Source: Shewanella sp. MBTL60-112-B2 (lineage in GTDB: Bacteria > Pseudomonadota > Gammaproteobacteria > Enterobacterales > Shewanellaceae). Taken from it: a stretch of 47,932 bases of DNA. The stretch is taken from NCBI RefSeq assembly GCF_019655055.1, contig NZ_BPFA01000037.1, forward strand, positions 1 to 47,932, written 5' to 3'. This document shows, one piece after another, positions 17,118 to 25,609 of the stretch. Each line of letters opens with the position of its first letter. Positions within the stretch are counted from its first letter, which is position 1. Position numbers and translations under genes: made by a program. The notes under the pieces were generated by a model. The model searched no databases and was not told the DNA's origin. It saw only the letters and a list, made by a program, of their open reading frames with translations.

Positions 17118-17906
17118 GTGCTTATCGATTCACATTGTCACTTAGACCGTTTAAAAATAGCCCCCGATCAGGCGTCTCTTCAAGAAGTAATATCAGCAGC
17201 CAAAGCACGAGATATTGCTTACTTTCTTTGTGTTAACGTAAGGCAACAAGGCTTTCTCGATATGAAGCAGAAAATGGCTGCATTCGATGAAGTATTCCTA
17301 TCTGCTGGGGTGCACCCATTAGATGTGCAAGATGGCTTAAATATTCAAGAGGTTGAGCAGTTTGCCTGTGATGAAAAGGTCGTTGCAATTGGAGAAACAG
17401 GCCTGGATTATTTCTACGCTAATGAAACCAAAGCATTGCAGCAAACCTGCTTTGAGCAGCAGATCGATCTTGCCGTTAAAGTGAATAAGCCGCTAATTAT
17501 TCACACTCGAGATGCTCGTGAAGACACGATTAACTTTCTTAAACGTGGCAATGCAGACCGAGTTGGCGGTGTATTGCATTGTTTTACTGAAGATTGGGAA
17601 ATGGCAAAGGCTGCAATAGACTTAGGTTTCTACATTTCCGTTTCAGGAATTGTGACCTTTAAGAATGCAGCTGATCTGCGTAACGTGATCAGAAAAGTGC
17701 CTAAAGATAGATTACTGGTTGAGACTGACTCACCTTATTTAGCGCCAGTTCCTCACCGAGGTAAAGAAAACCAACCCGCATTTGTACGTGATGTTGCCGA
17801 GTTTGTAGCAGAGCTAAGAGGGGAGAAATATCCCGATTTAGCCCAGTACACCACTGAGAACTTCTTTACTCTCTTTAAAGATGCTGCAAGATTAGCGGGT
17901 CGCTAA
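17118..17906 (+). CDS. ycfH: TatD-family metal-dependent hydrolase (YcfH-like)
   Basis: Cytoplasmic TIM-barrel hydrolase of the TatD family; members act as 3'-5' DNA exonucleases or deoxyribonucleases. The 262 residues have all metal ligands in place: H6 and H8 (DSHCHLD), E93 (GETGLDYFY), H129 (IIHTRDA), H154 (LHCFTE) and D204 (ETDSPYLAP). Start is GTG at 17118, with a weak GGA about eight bases upstream. The reading frame follows pilZ by 45 bases and is the last of the run. No strong plus-strand terminator is visible after it. Confidence 0.93.
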   Translation: MLIDSHCHLDRLKIAPDQASLQEVISAAKARDIAYFLCVNVRQQGFLDMKQKMAAFDEVFLSAGVHPLDVQDGLNIQEVEQFACDEKVVAIGETGLDYFYANETKALQQTCFEQQIDLAVKVNKPLIIHTRDAREDTINFLKRGNADRVGGVLHCFTEDWEMAKAAIDLGFYISVSGIVTFKNAADLRNVIRKVPKDRLLVETDSPYLAPVPHRGKENQPAFVRDVAEFVAELRGEKYPDLAQYTTENFFTLFKDAARLAGR

Positions 17907-17933
17907 TTCTTATAGCAATTAGAAATTTCAGAC

Positions 17934-17971
17934 AAAAAAAGACCCAAAACTATTCCGATTGTTCTGGGTCT
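17934..17971 (-). terminator. Intrinsic terminator (minus strand) downstream of rsmF
   Basis: On the minus strand AGACCCA...TGGGTCT form a 7-bp stem, extended inward by a partial AAC/GTT pairing, followed by a run of seven T (complement of 17934-17940). It lies about 150 bases after the rsmF stop. The plus strand has no T tract, so it does not serve the upstream plus-strand gene. Confidence 0.7.
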
Positions 17972-18119
17972 AGGGGAATGGCTCACTAGGAGCCGTGCGC
18001 TACTGTTGTTACCCTGTGGGTAAAATAAGTTTAATCACATCATCGCTAAAGACTAATGATATAGAGTGTAGACCACCTTTTGAGATTGTGGGTGATTATT
18101 TATCAGCACCCAAATGTAA

Positions 18120-19577
18120 CTACTTATGTGAATACAGTGCAATTTTGTCTTTAACCAAATCTCTCGGCAGATTGTTCTTCAATTTATTGCCTAAGTGCTT
18201 AGCGACACCGAGTGAGTTATTAGCGTAGCTGACAATAACTTCCCCTTGAGGTTTAACCTTTTCTTGTAAGCTAATGTCTCGTCCCATTAAAAACTCTTTT
18301 GCTTGCTCATCACTGAGTTCAAAACGAGTAGGGGATGACAATGCCAAAACAGCCTCATGGCGAACCTTGTAGCCTTTCTTTAATGCATCTGCGAGTTTTA
18401 TTCCAATTCTTTGGAAACGCATCTTACCGATTAATGGCATAACAGGATTTGGGAACAACCAATACTCCAAGTCGCGTACCATCATCTGAGCATTATCGGG
18501 CAAGGTAATGGAAAAAGTGTCCTTGAAGTACTGTGCTAACTCTTCAACTTGCTTAGGTTTAGCCAAGCTAAAAGGAAAGTTCTTCTGCTTTTTTGGCTCT
18601 GGTTGTTGGCGTTCTACAGCTGAGATCTTGTGGATTTTTGCTACGAAGAAGCCTTCGCTGTCGAAGATCTGGGGCCATACATGTAAAAAGCCCTCTTCTG
18701 TACAAGCTTTATCAGCTTGTGGGAATAGTGTAGCTAAAGAGCCAAATTCAACGGCATCACCATAGAGAGATTTTAGATGGTGACACACATCTTGGTTTTC
18801 TTGTCGGCTTAACGCACAGGTCGAGTAAACAAGGCTGCCGCCTACTTTTAACGCTAGAAAAGCTGACTCAATGAGTGCTTTTTGGGTGTCGACAATGCCC
18901 TTGTCATCATTGTTATCCCAATTTTTTAGTGCGTCAGGATCTTTGCGGATGGTGCCTTCTCCGCTACAAGGGGCGTCGAGTAATATTGAGTCAAATGTTT
19001 CAAACATATATTCGCCAAACACTCGAGCATCAAAATGGGTCAACGCGCAGTTAGCCACGCCCATTCTGGCTACATTAGCGTGTAGCACTTTCACTCGGCT
19101 AGCAGAATATTCATTGGCGATTAACAGGCCTTGGTTGTGCATCAGTGCTGCTATTTGGGTGGTCTTTGACCCAGGCGCTGACGCCATGTCGAGCACGACA
19201 CTATTTTCGAATAAGTTATCGAAGCAAGTCTGTGCAGTTTTTGTGGTTTCTAGCTGCTCCAACAAAGCTGTAGGCGGTAGCATTGAGCTGGCTTCTTGAA
19301 TGTAGAACAAGCCCTGTAAGTGCTCGATGGTATTACCCAATTGGATTTCTTGATTGAGCGTTACCCAAAAGCCATCTTTGCACCAAGGAATAGGGTCGAA
19401 GTGCCAGCCTTTTTGAGTCATCAAATCGATGAAGTCATCGCTACTTATTTTGAGCGTGTTAACTCGAATAGAAAGCCGTAACGGTTTATTGCTGTAAGCG
19501 ATAAAGTCTTCCATAGAAAGGTGAGACGGGAGATCGCGTTCGATACTATCGAGAAAATTCTGATTAAAATGAGCCAT
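18120..19577 (-). CDS. rsmF: 16S rRNA m5C1407 methyltransferase RsmF
   Basis: SAM-dependent RNA methyltransferase of the Nol1/Nop2/Sun family acting on 16S rRNA C1407. At 485 residues it compares with 479 in E. coli (YebU). SAM-binding motif VLDMASAPGSKTTQ (128-141), the cysteine that assists release, C204 in LDAPCSGEGTIRKDPDAL, and the nucleophile C254 in YSTCALSRQENQ are all present. A C-terminal PUA-like RNA-binding region follows. The ATG has no clear ribosome site. Same neighbourhood as E. coli (letA-letB-rsmF), but here the SpmA/SpmB gene is interposed and divergent. Confidence 0.95.
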   Translation of the reverse strand: MAHFNQNFLDSIERDLPSHLSMEDFIAYSNKPLRLSIRVNTLKISSDDFIDLMTQKGWHFDPIPWCKDGFWVTLNQEIQLGNTIEHLQGLFYIQEASSMLPPTALLEQLETTKTAQTCFDNLFENSVVLDMASAPGSKTTQIAALMHNQGLLIANEYSASRVKVLHANVARMGVANCALTHFDARVFGEYMFETFDSILLDAPCSGEGTIRKDPDALKNWDNNDDKGIVDTQKALIESAFLALKVGGSLVYSTCALSRQENQDVCHHLKSLYGDAVEFGSLATLFPQADKACTEEGFLHVWPQIFDSEGFFVAKIHKISAVERQQPEPKKQKNFPFSLAKPKQVEELAQYFKDTFSITLPDNAQMMVRDLEYWLFPNPVMPLIGKMRFQRIGIKLADALKKGYKVRHEAVLALSSPTRFELSDEQAKEFLMGRDISLQEKVKPQGEVIVSYANNSLGVAKHLGNKLKNNLPRDLVKDKIALYSHK

Positions 19578-19757
19578 ATGTCGAAGATAATGCGGTAAAG
19601 TATCGAGATTATAACAGGTTTAAAGCTAAGACACTGCAATATGAAAGATCCACTATGCCATGAAGTGACGAAACTTAAGGCAGCTGATTACAGGTCTATT
19701 CTGCATTGGATAGCACTGCTGAGCGTGAATGCTTGTCATGGCTTTTTTGCAATGAGT

Positions 19758-19829
19758 CGCTGAATAAAAAATTAGTGAGATTGGTTTAACAGCCGCTGAG
19801 TAAAAAATTAATGAGATTAATTTAACAAT
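19758..19829 (+). repeat. Two tandem 36-bp repeats before the SpmA/SpmB gene
   Basis: Units 19758-19793 and 19794-19829 both begin CGCTGA, then an A-rich run, ATTA.TGAGATT and TTTAACA, with about seven mismatches between them. They lie directly before the ribosome site of the gene at 19848, where they could duplicate a promoter or regulator site, or be a slippage product. Confidence 0.7.
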
Positions 19830-19847
19830 GGATAGAAGGAAACTTGA

Positions 19848-21074
19848 GTGCTAAATAAGATCTGGTTTGGCTTTTTTGCAACGGCTTTGTTCGCAATTTT
19901 GGCACAACTGCTAACGGGCCATACTCAAGTGCTTTCCGACAGCGTAGCTGGGATTTTTTCAAGTTCAAAGTTAGCTGCAGAAATCGCGTTGGGGTTAGTT
20001 GGCGTGTTATCCCTTTGGATGGGGCTGATGCGTGTTGGTGAAAAAGCGGGGGTGGTCGCTGTTTTTTCAAAAATGTTTGAGCCGTTGCTATCTAAGCTCA
20101 TGCCTGAGGTGCCTAGAGGCCACCCAGCCTTTGGTAGTGTAACAATGAATCTTACTGCTAATATGTTAGGCCTAGATAATGCAGCTACGCCATTAGGCCT
20201 TAAAGCGATGCAAGATCTGCAAACTTTAAATCCCAATAAGAGTGTGGCAACGAATGCACAGATTTTGTTTCTGGTATTAAATACTTCTTCAATCACCTTA
20301 GTGCCAGTTACCGTTTTCTTATATCGTGCTCAGCAAGGTGCGGCAGCGCCTGCGGATATTTTCTTACCGATATTACTTGCTACAACGGCCTCTACGCTCG
20401 CAGGGTTAACGTTAGTGGCTTTAGTGCAAAGGTTATCACTTATAAATACCGTGGTGCTGGCTTATGCTGGCATTATTTTATCGTCCATTATAGGACTCGT
20501 TTTTTATTTGAGTACCTTAACGGTATCTGCGATAGGCGAGGTTAGCACTGGCCTTGGCAACGGTATATTACTGCTACTGATCTTTAGCTTCGTACTTGTA
20601 GCAGGCATGAGAAAGGTGGCTGTTTACGATGAATTTATTGAGGGCGCGAAGGAGGGATTTGCACAGTCGATAAAACTTATCCCGTATTTATTAGCGATGT
20701 TGCTGGCAATAGCACTGTTAAGAGCTTCAGGGGCATTAGATTACTTTTTACAGCTAATAGCAGGTTTAGTGGCGTTTGCGGGCGGAGATATCCGTTTTGT
20801 TGATGCAATGCCAACGGCAATTATGAAGCCATTTAGTGGCTCTGGTGCTAGAGCCATGATGCTTGAAACCATGCAACATTACGGTGTAGATTCATTTGCA
20901 GGTCGATTAGCGGCGATACTACAGGGTAGTACCGAGACGACATTTTATGTATTAGCGGTATATTTTGGTGCGGTAGGGATCCGCAACGGAAGGCACGCCT
21001 TAGCTTGTGGATTATTTGCTGATTTGGCAGGGATCGTCGCGGCAATACTGGTTTGTTATCAATTCTATGGTTAA
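19848..21074 (+). CDS. Fused SpmA/SpmB nucleoside-recognition (Gate) domain membrane protein
   Basis: Polytopic inner-membrane protein of 408 residues made of two Gate-type halves. Residues about 1-200 resemble SpmA (NMLGLDNAATPLGLKAMQDL and AQILFLVLNTSSITLVPVTV). Residues about 225-408 resemble SpmB (LIPYLLAMLLAIALLRASGA, IMKPFSGSGARAMM and ILQGSTETTFYVLAVYFGA). SpmA/B are known from spore core maturation in Bacillus, but the fused form is common in non-sporulating proteobacteria, where its substrate is unknown. Start is GTG at 19848, with AAGGAA at 19837-19842 at ideal spacing. Terminated at 21112-21137. Confidence 0.85.
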   Translation: MLNKIWFGFFATALFAILAQLLTGHTQVLSDSVAGIFSSSKLAAEIALGLVGVLSLWMGLMRVGEKAGVVAVFSKMFEPLLSKLMPEVPRGHPAFGSVTMNLTANMLGLDNAATPLGLKAMQDLQTLNPNKSVATNAQILFLVLNTSSITLVPVTVFLYRAQQGAAAPADIFLPILLATTASTLAGLTLVALVQRLSLINTVVLAYAGIILSSIIGLVFYLSTLTVSAIGEVSTGLGNGILLLLIFSFVLVAGMRKVAVYDEFIEGAKEGFAQSIKLIPYLLAMLLAIALLRASGALDYFLQLIAGLVAFAGGDIRFVDAMPTAIMKPFSGSGARAMMLETMQHYGVDSFAGRLAAILQGSTETTFYVLAVYFGAVGIRNGRHALACGLFADLAGIVAAILVCYQFYG

Positions 21075-21111
21075 TAGCTGCAGGCGCATAAATAGCAAAT
21101 AGAGGGATAAC

Positions 21112-21137
21112 AAAAACGAGGCTTAAGCCTCGTTTTT
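21112..21137. terminator. Bidirectional terminator between spmAB and letB
   Basis: AAAAACGAGGC-TTAA-GCCTCGTTTTT is a perfect palindromic stem-loop with U tracts on either transcript, between two converging genes. Confidence 0.93.
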
Positions 21138-21180
21138 AGTTATATAGAATGACCATAGCAGTAAGCTTGGTAAACTATTG

Positions 21181-23811
21181 CTATTCAATCTGCGCTTTTT
21201 GAATGGGTGTCCAACTAAGCCACTTACTGTCAGCTTCAGATTTAAGCGAAAATGTGTGTTGCTTCATTATGGCGTTAGTTGATTGGGTCGTCTCTTCTGT
21301 GGCGACACCTATGCCACCGGCAAGGATAGTTTCTAAAGAACCCGTCTCAATCTGAGCCCCTGAAAAGAGTCCAAGATCAACCTTTACACCAGATAGATCC
21401 CAAAACACACTCGACTGGTTAATCAAGTGTTTGTACCTGCTCTCAACGTGGGCACTCATAATGATGCCAGTACCTTGCTGAGATAATTGGTAGCTATCGA
21501 CTTGGCCGATTTTTATCCCTCTAAAGAAAATAGCAGTACCTACCTTTATGGAGCCTAAATTGCTCTTACTCAAATTAAAAGTCAAAGCGTTATCTAGATT
21601 ATGGAAGGTTTTTTCGAGTTGACCGACAAAGCTGGTTGCCTTTATAGCACTTTGACCTGGAAACACTTCTATATACGGACCGGTCAGTAATGTTTCAGGT
21701 GCCTTAATACCGGCTAAAGATATATCCGCATCGATAATCGAGTAGCTTGCATCTTGTTGGTTAAAGTTGGCGGCATAGTCACCATATAGATAAGCTGTAA
21801 CACTTAACTGCTTTAGATCTTGAGTTAATGTGACCGAGTCAACTTCACCAACCTTGTGCCCCTGATAACGGATAGGCGCTTTTGCTGCTAACTTAACACT
21901 AGCAGGGAAGGTGAGGCTGATTGATTTTGCTTGGCTCAAGGCGAGGAAGCGAGAGTCATAAAGATAACGACTATCGGCTATCTGTTTACCCTCAATAAGG
22001 CCAAGACTAATTCCGCCTTTTAACGCGGCTTTTAACGGAGCCACTTCAACCTCGACCCCCGATAAACTGGCATTAATTGATACTGCACTGTTTCGCCAAA
22101 ATACCGTTTTATCATTTAATAAACTTTGAAATGCACGTTCGATGGTCATATCGATGACAAAATTATTGTTTGCTGCTTGCCACTGAACTCCTGTTACTTG
22201 ACCAATTTGCATCTTCTTGTAATAGATGGGAGAACCTGCAGCTAAGTCGGCTCCATCTTGGCTTAGAATTCGCTTTTTAATAAGGTTATAACTGGCATAA
22301 TAATTTTTTGCTTCATCACTACTAGCAAATACACGTAATGCACTTTCACTGGTTGCTAACGCTTTACTTGAGCCTTTTACTAGACTTAATGCGCCGCTGG
22401 TTAAGGTATTTAAGTCTCGAGTTTTGACTTGAACACCATCGAGGCTGGCATCTATGGCTAAAGCAGACTCTGCGACGAAATGGCTATTTGCGCTAACTAA
22501 ACCTGTAAAGTCTGGCTCGATCTCTACCTGGTATTCAACTTGAGTTAAGGCTGAATTGAGGTTACTCGATAAAACCTGTCCAATTTTTATCTGTTTGTAG
22601 CGGATCTCAGCGCCAGCACTCACTCCTGGATTTGACCCTGAATGCAATGTCAGTAATAGCCTGTTAAGGTTTTTTGGCTCAGGTTCTTGTGTTAGTAATG
22701 TATATTGTTGCTTGGCTGCGCCAGTACCGGGTACGAAATTAATAACGCTACCAGTGATTAAACGTTCGGGGTGCTTGACCCCTGCAAGAGAAATATCAGC
22801 TCCTTCTAACCAGAAGTCGGCAGTTTCAGTGAGTAACTCTTGATAGTTGCCATCAATTTTAGCTGTTAGTGACACTCCATCATCGCTGAGCGTCTTCTGG
22901 ATAATTTGCCCAATCTGGATCCCTCTATAGAGGATAGGCGCATTTTGAGAGACCGCTTCATCACCACTGGCCTTGAGGCTAAACATCACTCCGCCTAAGG
23001 CATGCTCTTGATTATCATAGAGTGTAAATTCATGTTTATTTGTAGCTGATTCTGAATCATCATCTGAGCTAAAACTGATCCCGCCCGCTAGAATAGATGC
23101 AAGGCTCTCGCTGCTGACTTTTATACCTGAAAGAGAGGCATCGATGCTGATCCCTGAGACATTCCAGAACTGGGAGTTAACCTTTACTAGCTCGGCATAT
23201 TGCTGCTGAATAAAGGCGGTAACTAGAATTTGCTCAGAACCTTCAAGATGGTAGCCAACTACTTGGCCCACAGGGATCTGCCTGTAAAATACTGGTGAGC
23301 CCACATCTAATGAACCTAACTTCTTAGTTGTGATATGAACAATCAGCCCCTCGACGCCAGGGGTGATGACTGGGGCTGTAGTCTCGGCTTCAAAAAATGA
23401 CCTTGAATCACCTTCACCAGGTAAGATACTGATATAATTACCGGAGAACAGCGTATCTAAGCCTTCAACCCCCGTAATGCTGGCTTTAGGTTTTACTAAC
23501 CAAAACTTAGTGCCCTCATTAACAAATGGTGCTGCGCGATAGTCCATGATGACACTAACGTCTACGCCATTTAGGTCTTTATCGATACTCATATCAACGA
23601 CTTTACCTACAGTTAGTCCTTGATACTTTACCAGTGTCTTACCAATGTCCATTCCTGTCGCGCTAGGAAAGTGAATAGTTACCTCAACGCCTGATTCTCG
23701 AATGCTTTTCACACCGAGCCAAGCGCCTAATGCAAGCGCGATAAGGGGGAGTAACCAAATCGGTGAGAATAGTTTTTTCTTTACGATTTTAGGCGTTTGA
23801 ACTTGAGTCAT
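21181..23811 (-). CDS. letB: Intermembrane lipid transport protein LetB (seven MCE domains)
   Basis: Forms the periplasm-spanning tube that carries phospholipid between the inner and outer membranes. Length is 876 residues, against 877 for E. coli LetB (YebT). One N-terminal TM helix (about 13-32, LFSPIWLLPLIALALGAWLG) is followed by seven MCE repeats spaced about 115-120 residues. Each has a (Y/F)-(R/Q/K)-x-x-x-(I/V/M)-G-(Q/K/E)-V-like core, for example VKYQGLTVGKV, VFYRQIPVGQV, ILYRGIQIGQI, IRYKQIKIGQV, IYYKKMQIGQV, IRYQGHKVGEV and IFFRGIKIGQV. Start overlaps the upstream letA-like gene by 23 bases, so it is the last gene of that operon. Confidence 0.95.
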   Translation of the reverse strand: MTQVQTPKIVKKKLFSPIWLLPLIALALGAWLGVKSIRESGVEVTIHFPSATGMDIGKTLVKYQGLTVGKVVDMSIDKDLNGVDVSVIMDYRAAPFVNEGTKFWLVKPKASITGVEGLDTLFSGNYISILPGEGDSRSFFEAETTAPVITPGVEGLIVHITTKKLGSLDVGSPVFYRQIPVGQVVGYHLEGSEQILVTAFIQQQYAELVKVNSQFWNVSGISIDASLSGIKVSSESLASILAGGISFSSDDDSESATNKHEFTLYDNQEHALGGVMFSLKASGDEAVSQNAPILYRGIQIGQIIQKTLSDDGVSLTAKIDGNYQELLTETADFWLEGADISLAGVKHPERLITGSVINFVPGTGAAKQQYTLLTQEPEPKNLNRLLLTLHSGSNPGVSAGAEIRYKQIKIGQVLSSNLNSALTQVEYQVEIEPDFTGLVSANSHFVAESALAIDASLDGVQVKTRDLNTLTSGALSLVKGSSKALATSESALRVFASSDEAKNYYASYNLIKKRILSQDGADLAAGSPIYYKKMQIGQVTGVQWQAANNNFVIDMTIERAFQSLLNDKTVFWRNSAVSINASLSGVEVEVAPLKAALKGGISLGLIEGKQIADSRYLYDSRFLALSQAKSISLTFPASVKLAAKAPIRYQGHKVGEVDSVTLTQDLKQLSVTAYLYGDYAANFNQQDASYSIIDADISLAGIKAPETLLTGPYIEVFPGQSAIKATSFVGQLEKTFHNLDNALTFNLSKSNLGSIKVGTAIFFRGIKIGQVDSYQLSQQGTGIIMSAHVESRYKHLINQSSVFWDLSGVKVDLGLFSGAQIETGSLETILAGGIGVATEETTQSTNAIMKQHTFSLKSEADSKWLSWTPIQKAQIE

Positions 23812-24430
23812 CTTTGGCTTCCAATCTATCCCAGAGTAAACGGGTATCTATGACTTTTGCAGCTAACTGCGTGAGTAAAATAACTAAGGCGAATGCTGTA
23901 GCCGCAGGCGCGGGTTTTGCGTCTAATAACTGGCCCATGTTTACGACAGCAACGGTTAGAGATATAACGAAAAGGTCGAGCATAGACCAACGTCCTATCC
24001 ATTCAATAATATGAAAGCCGGTCATCAGCTTCTTTTTAGAGATAGGTAATTTAAAACTAATCGCCGACAAATAAATCGTTAATCCCACAATCTTAAGAAT
24101 GGGGACCAAAATACTGGCAACAAATAGAATAATTGCGATGGGGATCATGTCTGTTTTAACAAGATGGGCGATGCCAGAGAAAATGGTATCTTGGGTGACT
24201 CGTCCCTGATTCGTCAAAGTAGAAATGGGGTAAAGATTTGCGGGGACCAATAAAATAGTTGCGGTTATTAGCAGCGCCCAGCTCTTTTGTACACTTGAGT
24301 AGTCTCTGATGGTAAGCGGTGCATTACAGCGACTACAATGAGTTGATTTTGCACAAGTGACTTTATGGCATGTTGTGCATGATGTGAGACCGATATCTTG
24401 GCCTAACGTCGCCGGCTGATCATCGTTCAT
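23789..24430 (-). CDS. letA: LetA/PqiA C-terminal-half protein
   Basis: Inner-membrane partner of LetB corresponding to the second half of E. coli LetA (YebS). Begins with a zinc ribbon, CTTCHKVTCAKSTHCSRC (two CxxC pairs), then a four-helix PqiA domain with VPANLYPISTLTNQGR, ILVPILKIVGLTIYLS and IGRWSMLDLFVISLTVAVVN; it ends DTRLLWDRLEAKDD like YebS. Start taken at the ATG at 24430 (GGAG eight bases upstream), overlapping the preceding gene by 11 bases. A TTG at 24433 is the only alternative nearby. It is in a different frame from the N-terminal half, so LetA is made as two polypeptides here. Confidence 0.88.
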   Translation of the reverse strand: MNDDQPATLGQDIGLTSCTTCHKVTCAKSTHCSRCNAPLTIRDYSSVQKSWALLITATILLVPANLYPISTLTNQGRVTQDTIFSGIAHLVKTDMIPIAIILFVASILVPILKIVGLTIYLSAISFKLPISKKKLMTGFHIIEWIGRWSMLDLFVISLTVAVVNMGQLLDAKPAPAATAFALVILLTQLAAKVIDTRLLWDRLEAKDDSSSNA

Positions 24431-25049
24431 CAAGATAGCTCCACATATGTTCTAAGTCATACTCACGCATTAAAAATAAAGTCATTATAAATAGCATAGT
24501 AAAGCAGAAAGTACCGAAACCAAAAGAGACGGTGGCAAAATCGGCTAAGTTGAATGCAGCGACTAAGAAACTAATAACAAAAATTTCCAACATGGTGAGC
24601 TGAGTGAGTATGCCTTGGATCTTTAATGAATGCTTTAGAGCAATTCTTAAAGAAGGGGAGTTAAGTCCATACTTTATGATTAAAATTTGCATCAAGATAG
24701 AAAGCAGCAACATGCCCGGCGCGATGACGGCGGAGGTCAATACTGCAATTCCAACTAACCAATAGCCTTGATAATAAACAGCTAAGGCCCCCTCTGTAAC
24801 TGTCGTTGTTCTAATACTGCCTAGGAACTCGAGCTCTAGCACGGGGAATAAATTTGCCGGAGCAAAAAAGATAATAGCTGTTAAGCATAAGGCTAACATG
24901 CCGTTTATTGAGCAATATGGCGTATCGTATAGTGAGGTATGGCATCGAGGGCATATGGCACGTACGCCCGTAGGCAGCGCACGCTTCCTAATGACTAAAT
25001 CACAAGAGCGACACAAAGTAATACTGTTATCTACAGCTTCCTTTCCCAT
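24420..25049 (-). CDS. letA: LetA/PqiA N-terminal-half protein
   Basis: First gene of the letA1-letA2-letB operon, corresponding to the first half of E. coli LetA. A zinc ribbon (CRSCDLVIRKRALPTGVRAICPRC in two parts, CRSC and CPRC) precedes a four-TM PqiA domain containing FFAPANLFPVLELEFLG, PGMLLLSILMQILI and MLEIFVISFLVAAFNLADF. It ends YDLEHMWSYLDER, which aligns with the inter-domain LNVEELWERF of YebS. The start is ambiguous: ATG at 25049 (209 residues) is used here. TTG at 25058 would add three residues but has a ribosome site too close. The yebG promoter region lies on the other side. Confidence 0.87.
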   Translation of the reverse strand: MGKEAVDNSITLCRSCDLVIRKRALPTGVRAICPRCHTSLYDTPYCSINGMLALCLTAIIFFAPANLFPVLELEFLGSIRTTTVTEGALAVYYQGYWLVGIAVLTSAVIAPGMLLLSILMQILIIKYGLNSPSLRIALKHSLKIQGILTQLTMLEIFVISFLVAAFNLADFATVSFGFGTFCFTMLFIMTLFLMREYDLEHMWSYLDER

Positions 25050-25183
25050 TGGTTTCAATATCCAAGTGTACGAAATATGCGTTAATCAAACGTAAAAGTT
25101 AATTTTTTCACGTATGCGATTGAAAATATAGAGCCATTACGTAAATAAGTTTATCAGATAATAGAGAAAACTTGCATAAGAAG

Positions 25184-25213
25184 TTGAATGTATGAGACTC
25201 TCCACTGTATATA
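25184..25213 (+). promoter_or_regulatory. yebG promoter (-35 TTGAAT, -10 TATATA)
   Basis: TTGAAT at 25184-25189 and TATATA at 25208-25213 with 18 bases between. The -10 lies within the LexA box, as in typical SOS promoters. Confidence 0.6.
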
Positions 25214-25220
25214 AAAACAG
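25205..25220 (+). promoter_or_regulatory. LexA (SOS) box
   Basis: CTGTATATAAAAACAG fits the gammaproteobacterial LexA consensus CTGT-N8-ACAG exactly at both half-sites. It stands 14 bases before the yebG ATG, and E. coli yebG is also an SOS gene. Confidence 0.93.
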
Positions 25221-25234
25221 TGTGGGGGTTGGAT

Positions 25235-25525
25235 ATGGCCGTTGTAACTCAATTTGTTGTCGTTAGAGAAGGGGTTGAAAAGATGACTTTTACATCGAAG
25301 AAGGAGGCTGATGCCTACGATAAGATGCTAGATATCGCAGACAACCTAATTCCGTTCTTGAGTAAAAGTGATTTAGAGTTAGAAGAGAAAGATATAGAAA
25401 GACTGGGCTTTTTCCTTGCACAGCATAAAGATGACCTTCAAGTATTACTGAAAGGGGGCTCACTTGAGAAAAAGGTCACGCCAAAAAAAGCGGTTAAAAA
25501 AACAGACAGTAAAGAGCCAAAATAA
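25235..25525 (+). CDS. yebG: SOS-inducible protein YebG
   Basis: Small DNA-damage-inducible protein of unknown mechanism. The 96 residues match E. coli YebG over VVREGVEKMTFTSKKEADAYDKMLDIAD, then diverge to a Lys-rich tail (KKVTPKKAVKKTDSKEPK). The ATG at 25235 is chosen because an in-frame GTG at 25220 overlaps the LexA box and the probable transcription start. Monocistronic and divergent from the letA operon. Confidence 0.93.
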   Translation: MAVVTQFVVVREGVEKMTFTSKKEADAYDKMLDIADNLIPFLSKSDLELEEKDIERLGFFLAQHKDDLQVLLKGGSLEKKVTPKKAVKKTDSKEPK

Positions 25526-25609
25526 AATGGCGTATTAAAATTGCATAGTTTGTTGTTAATATGCTGCTATTACATTCTTATCTGTAGATAAAACTGTTAG
25601 GGAATATTA

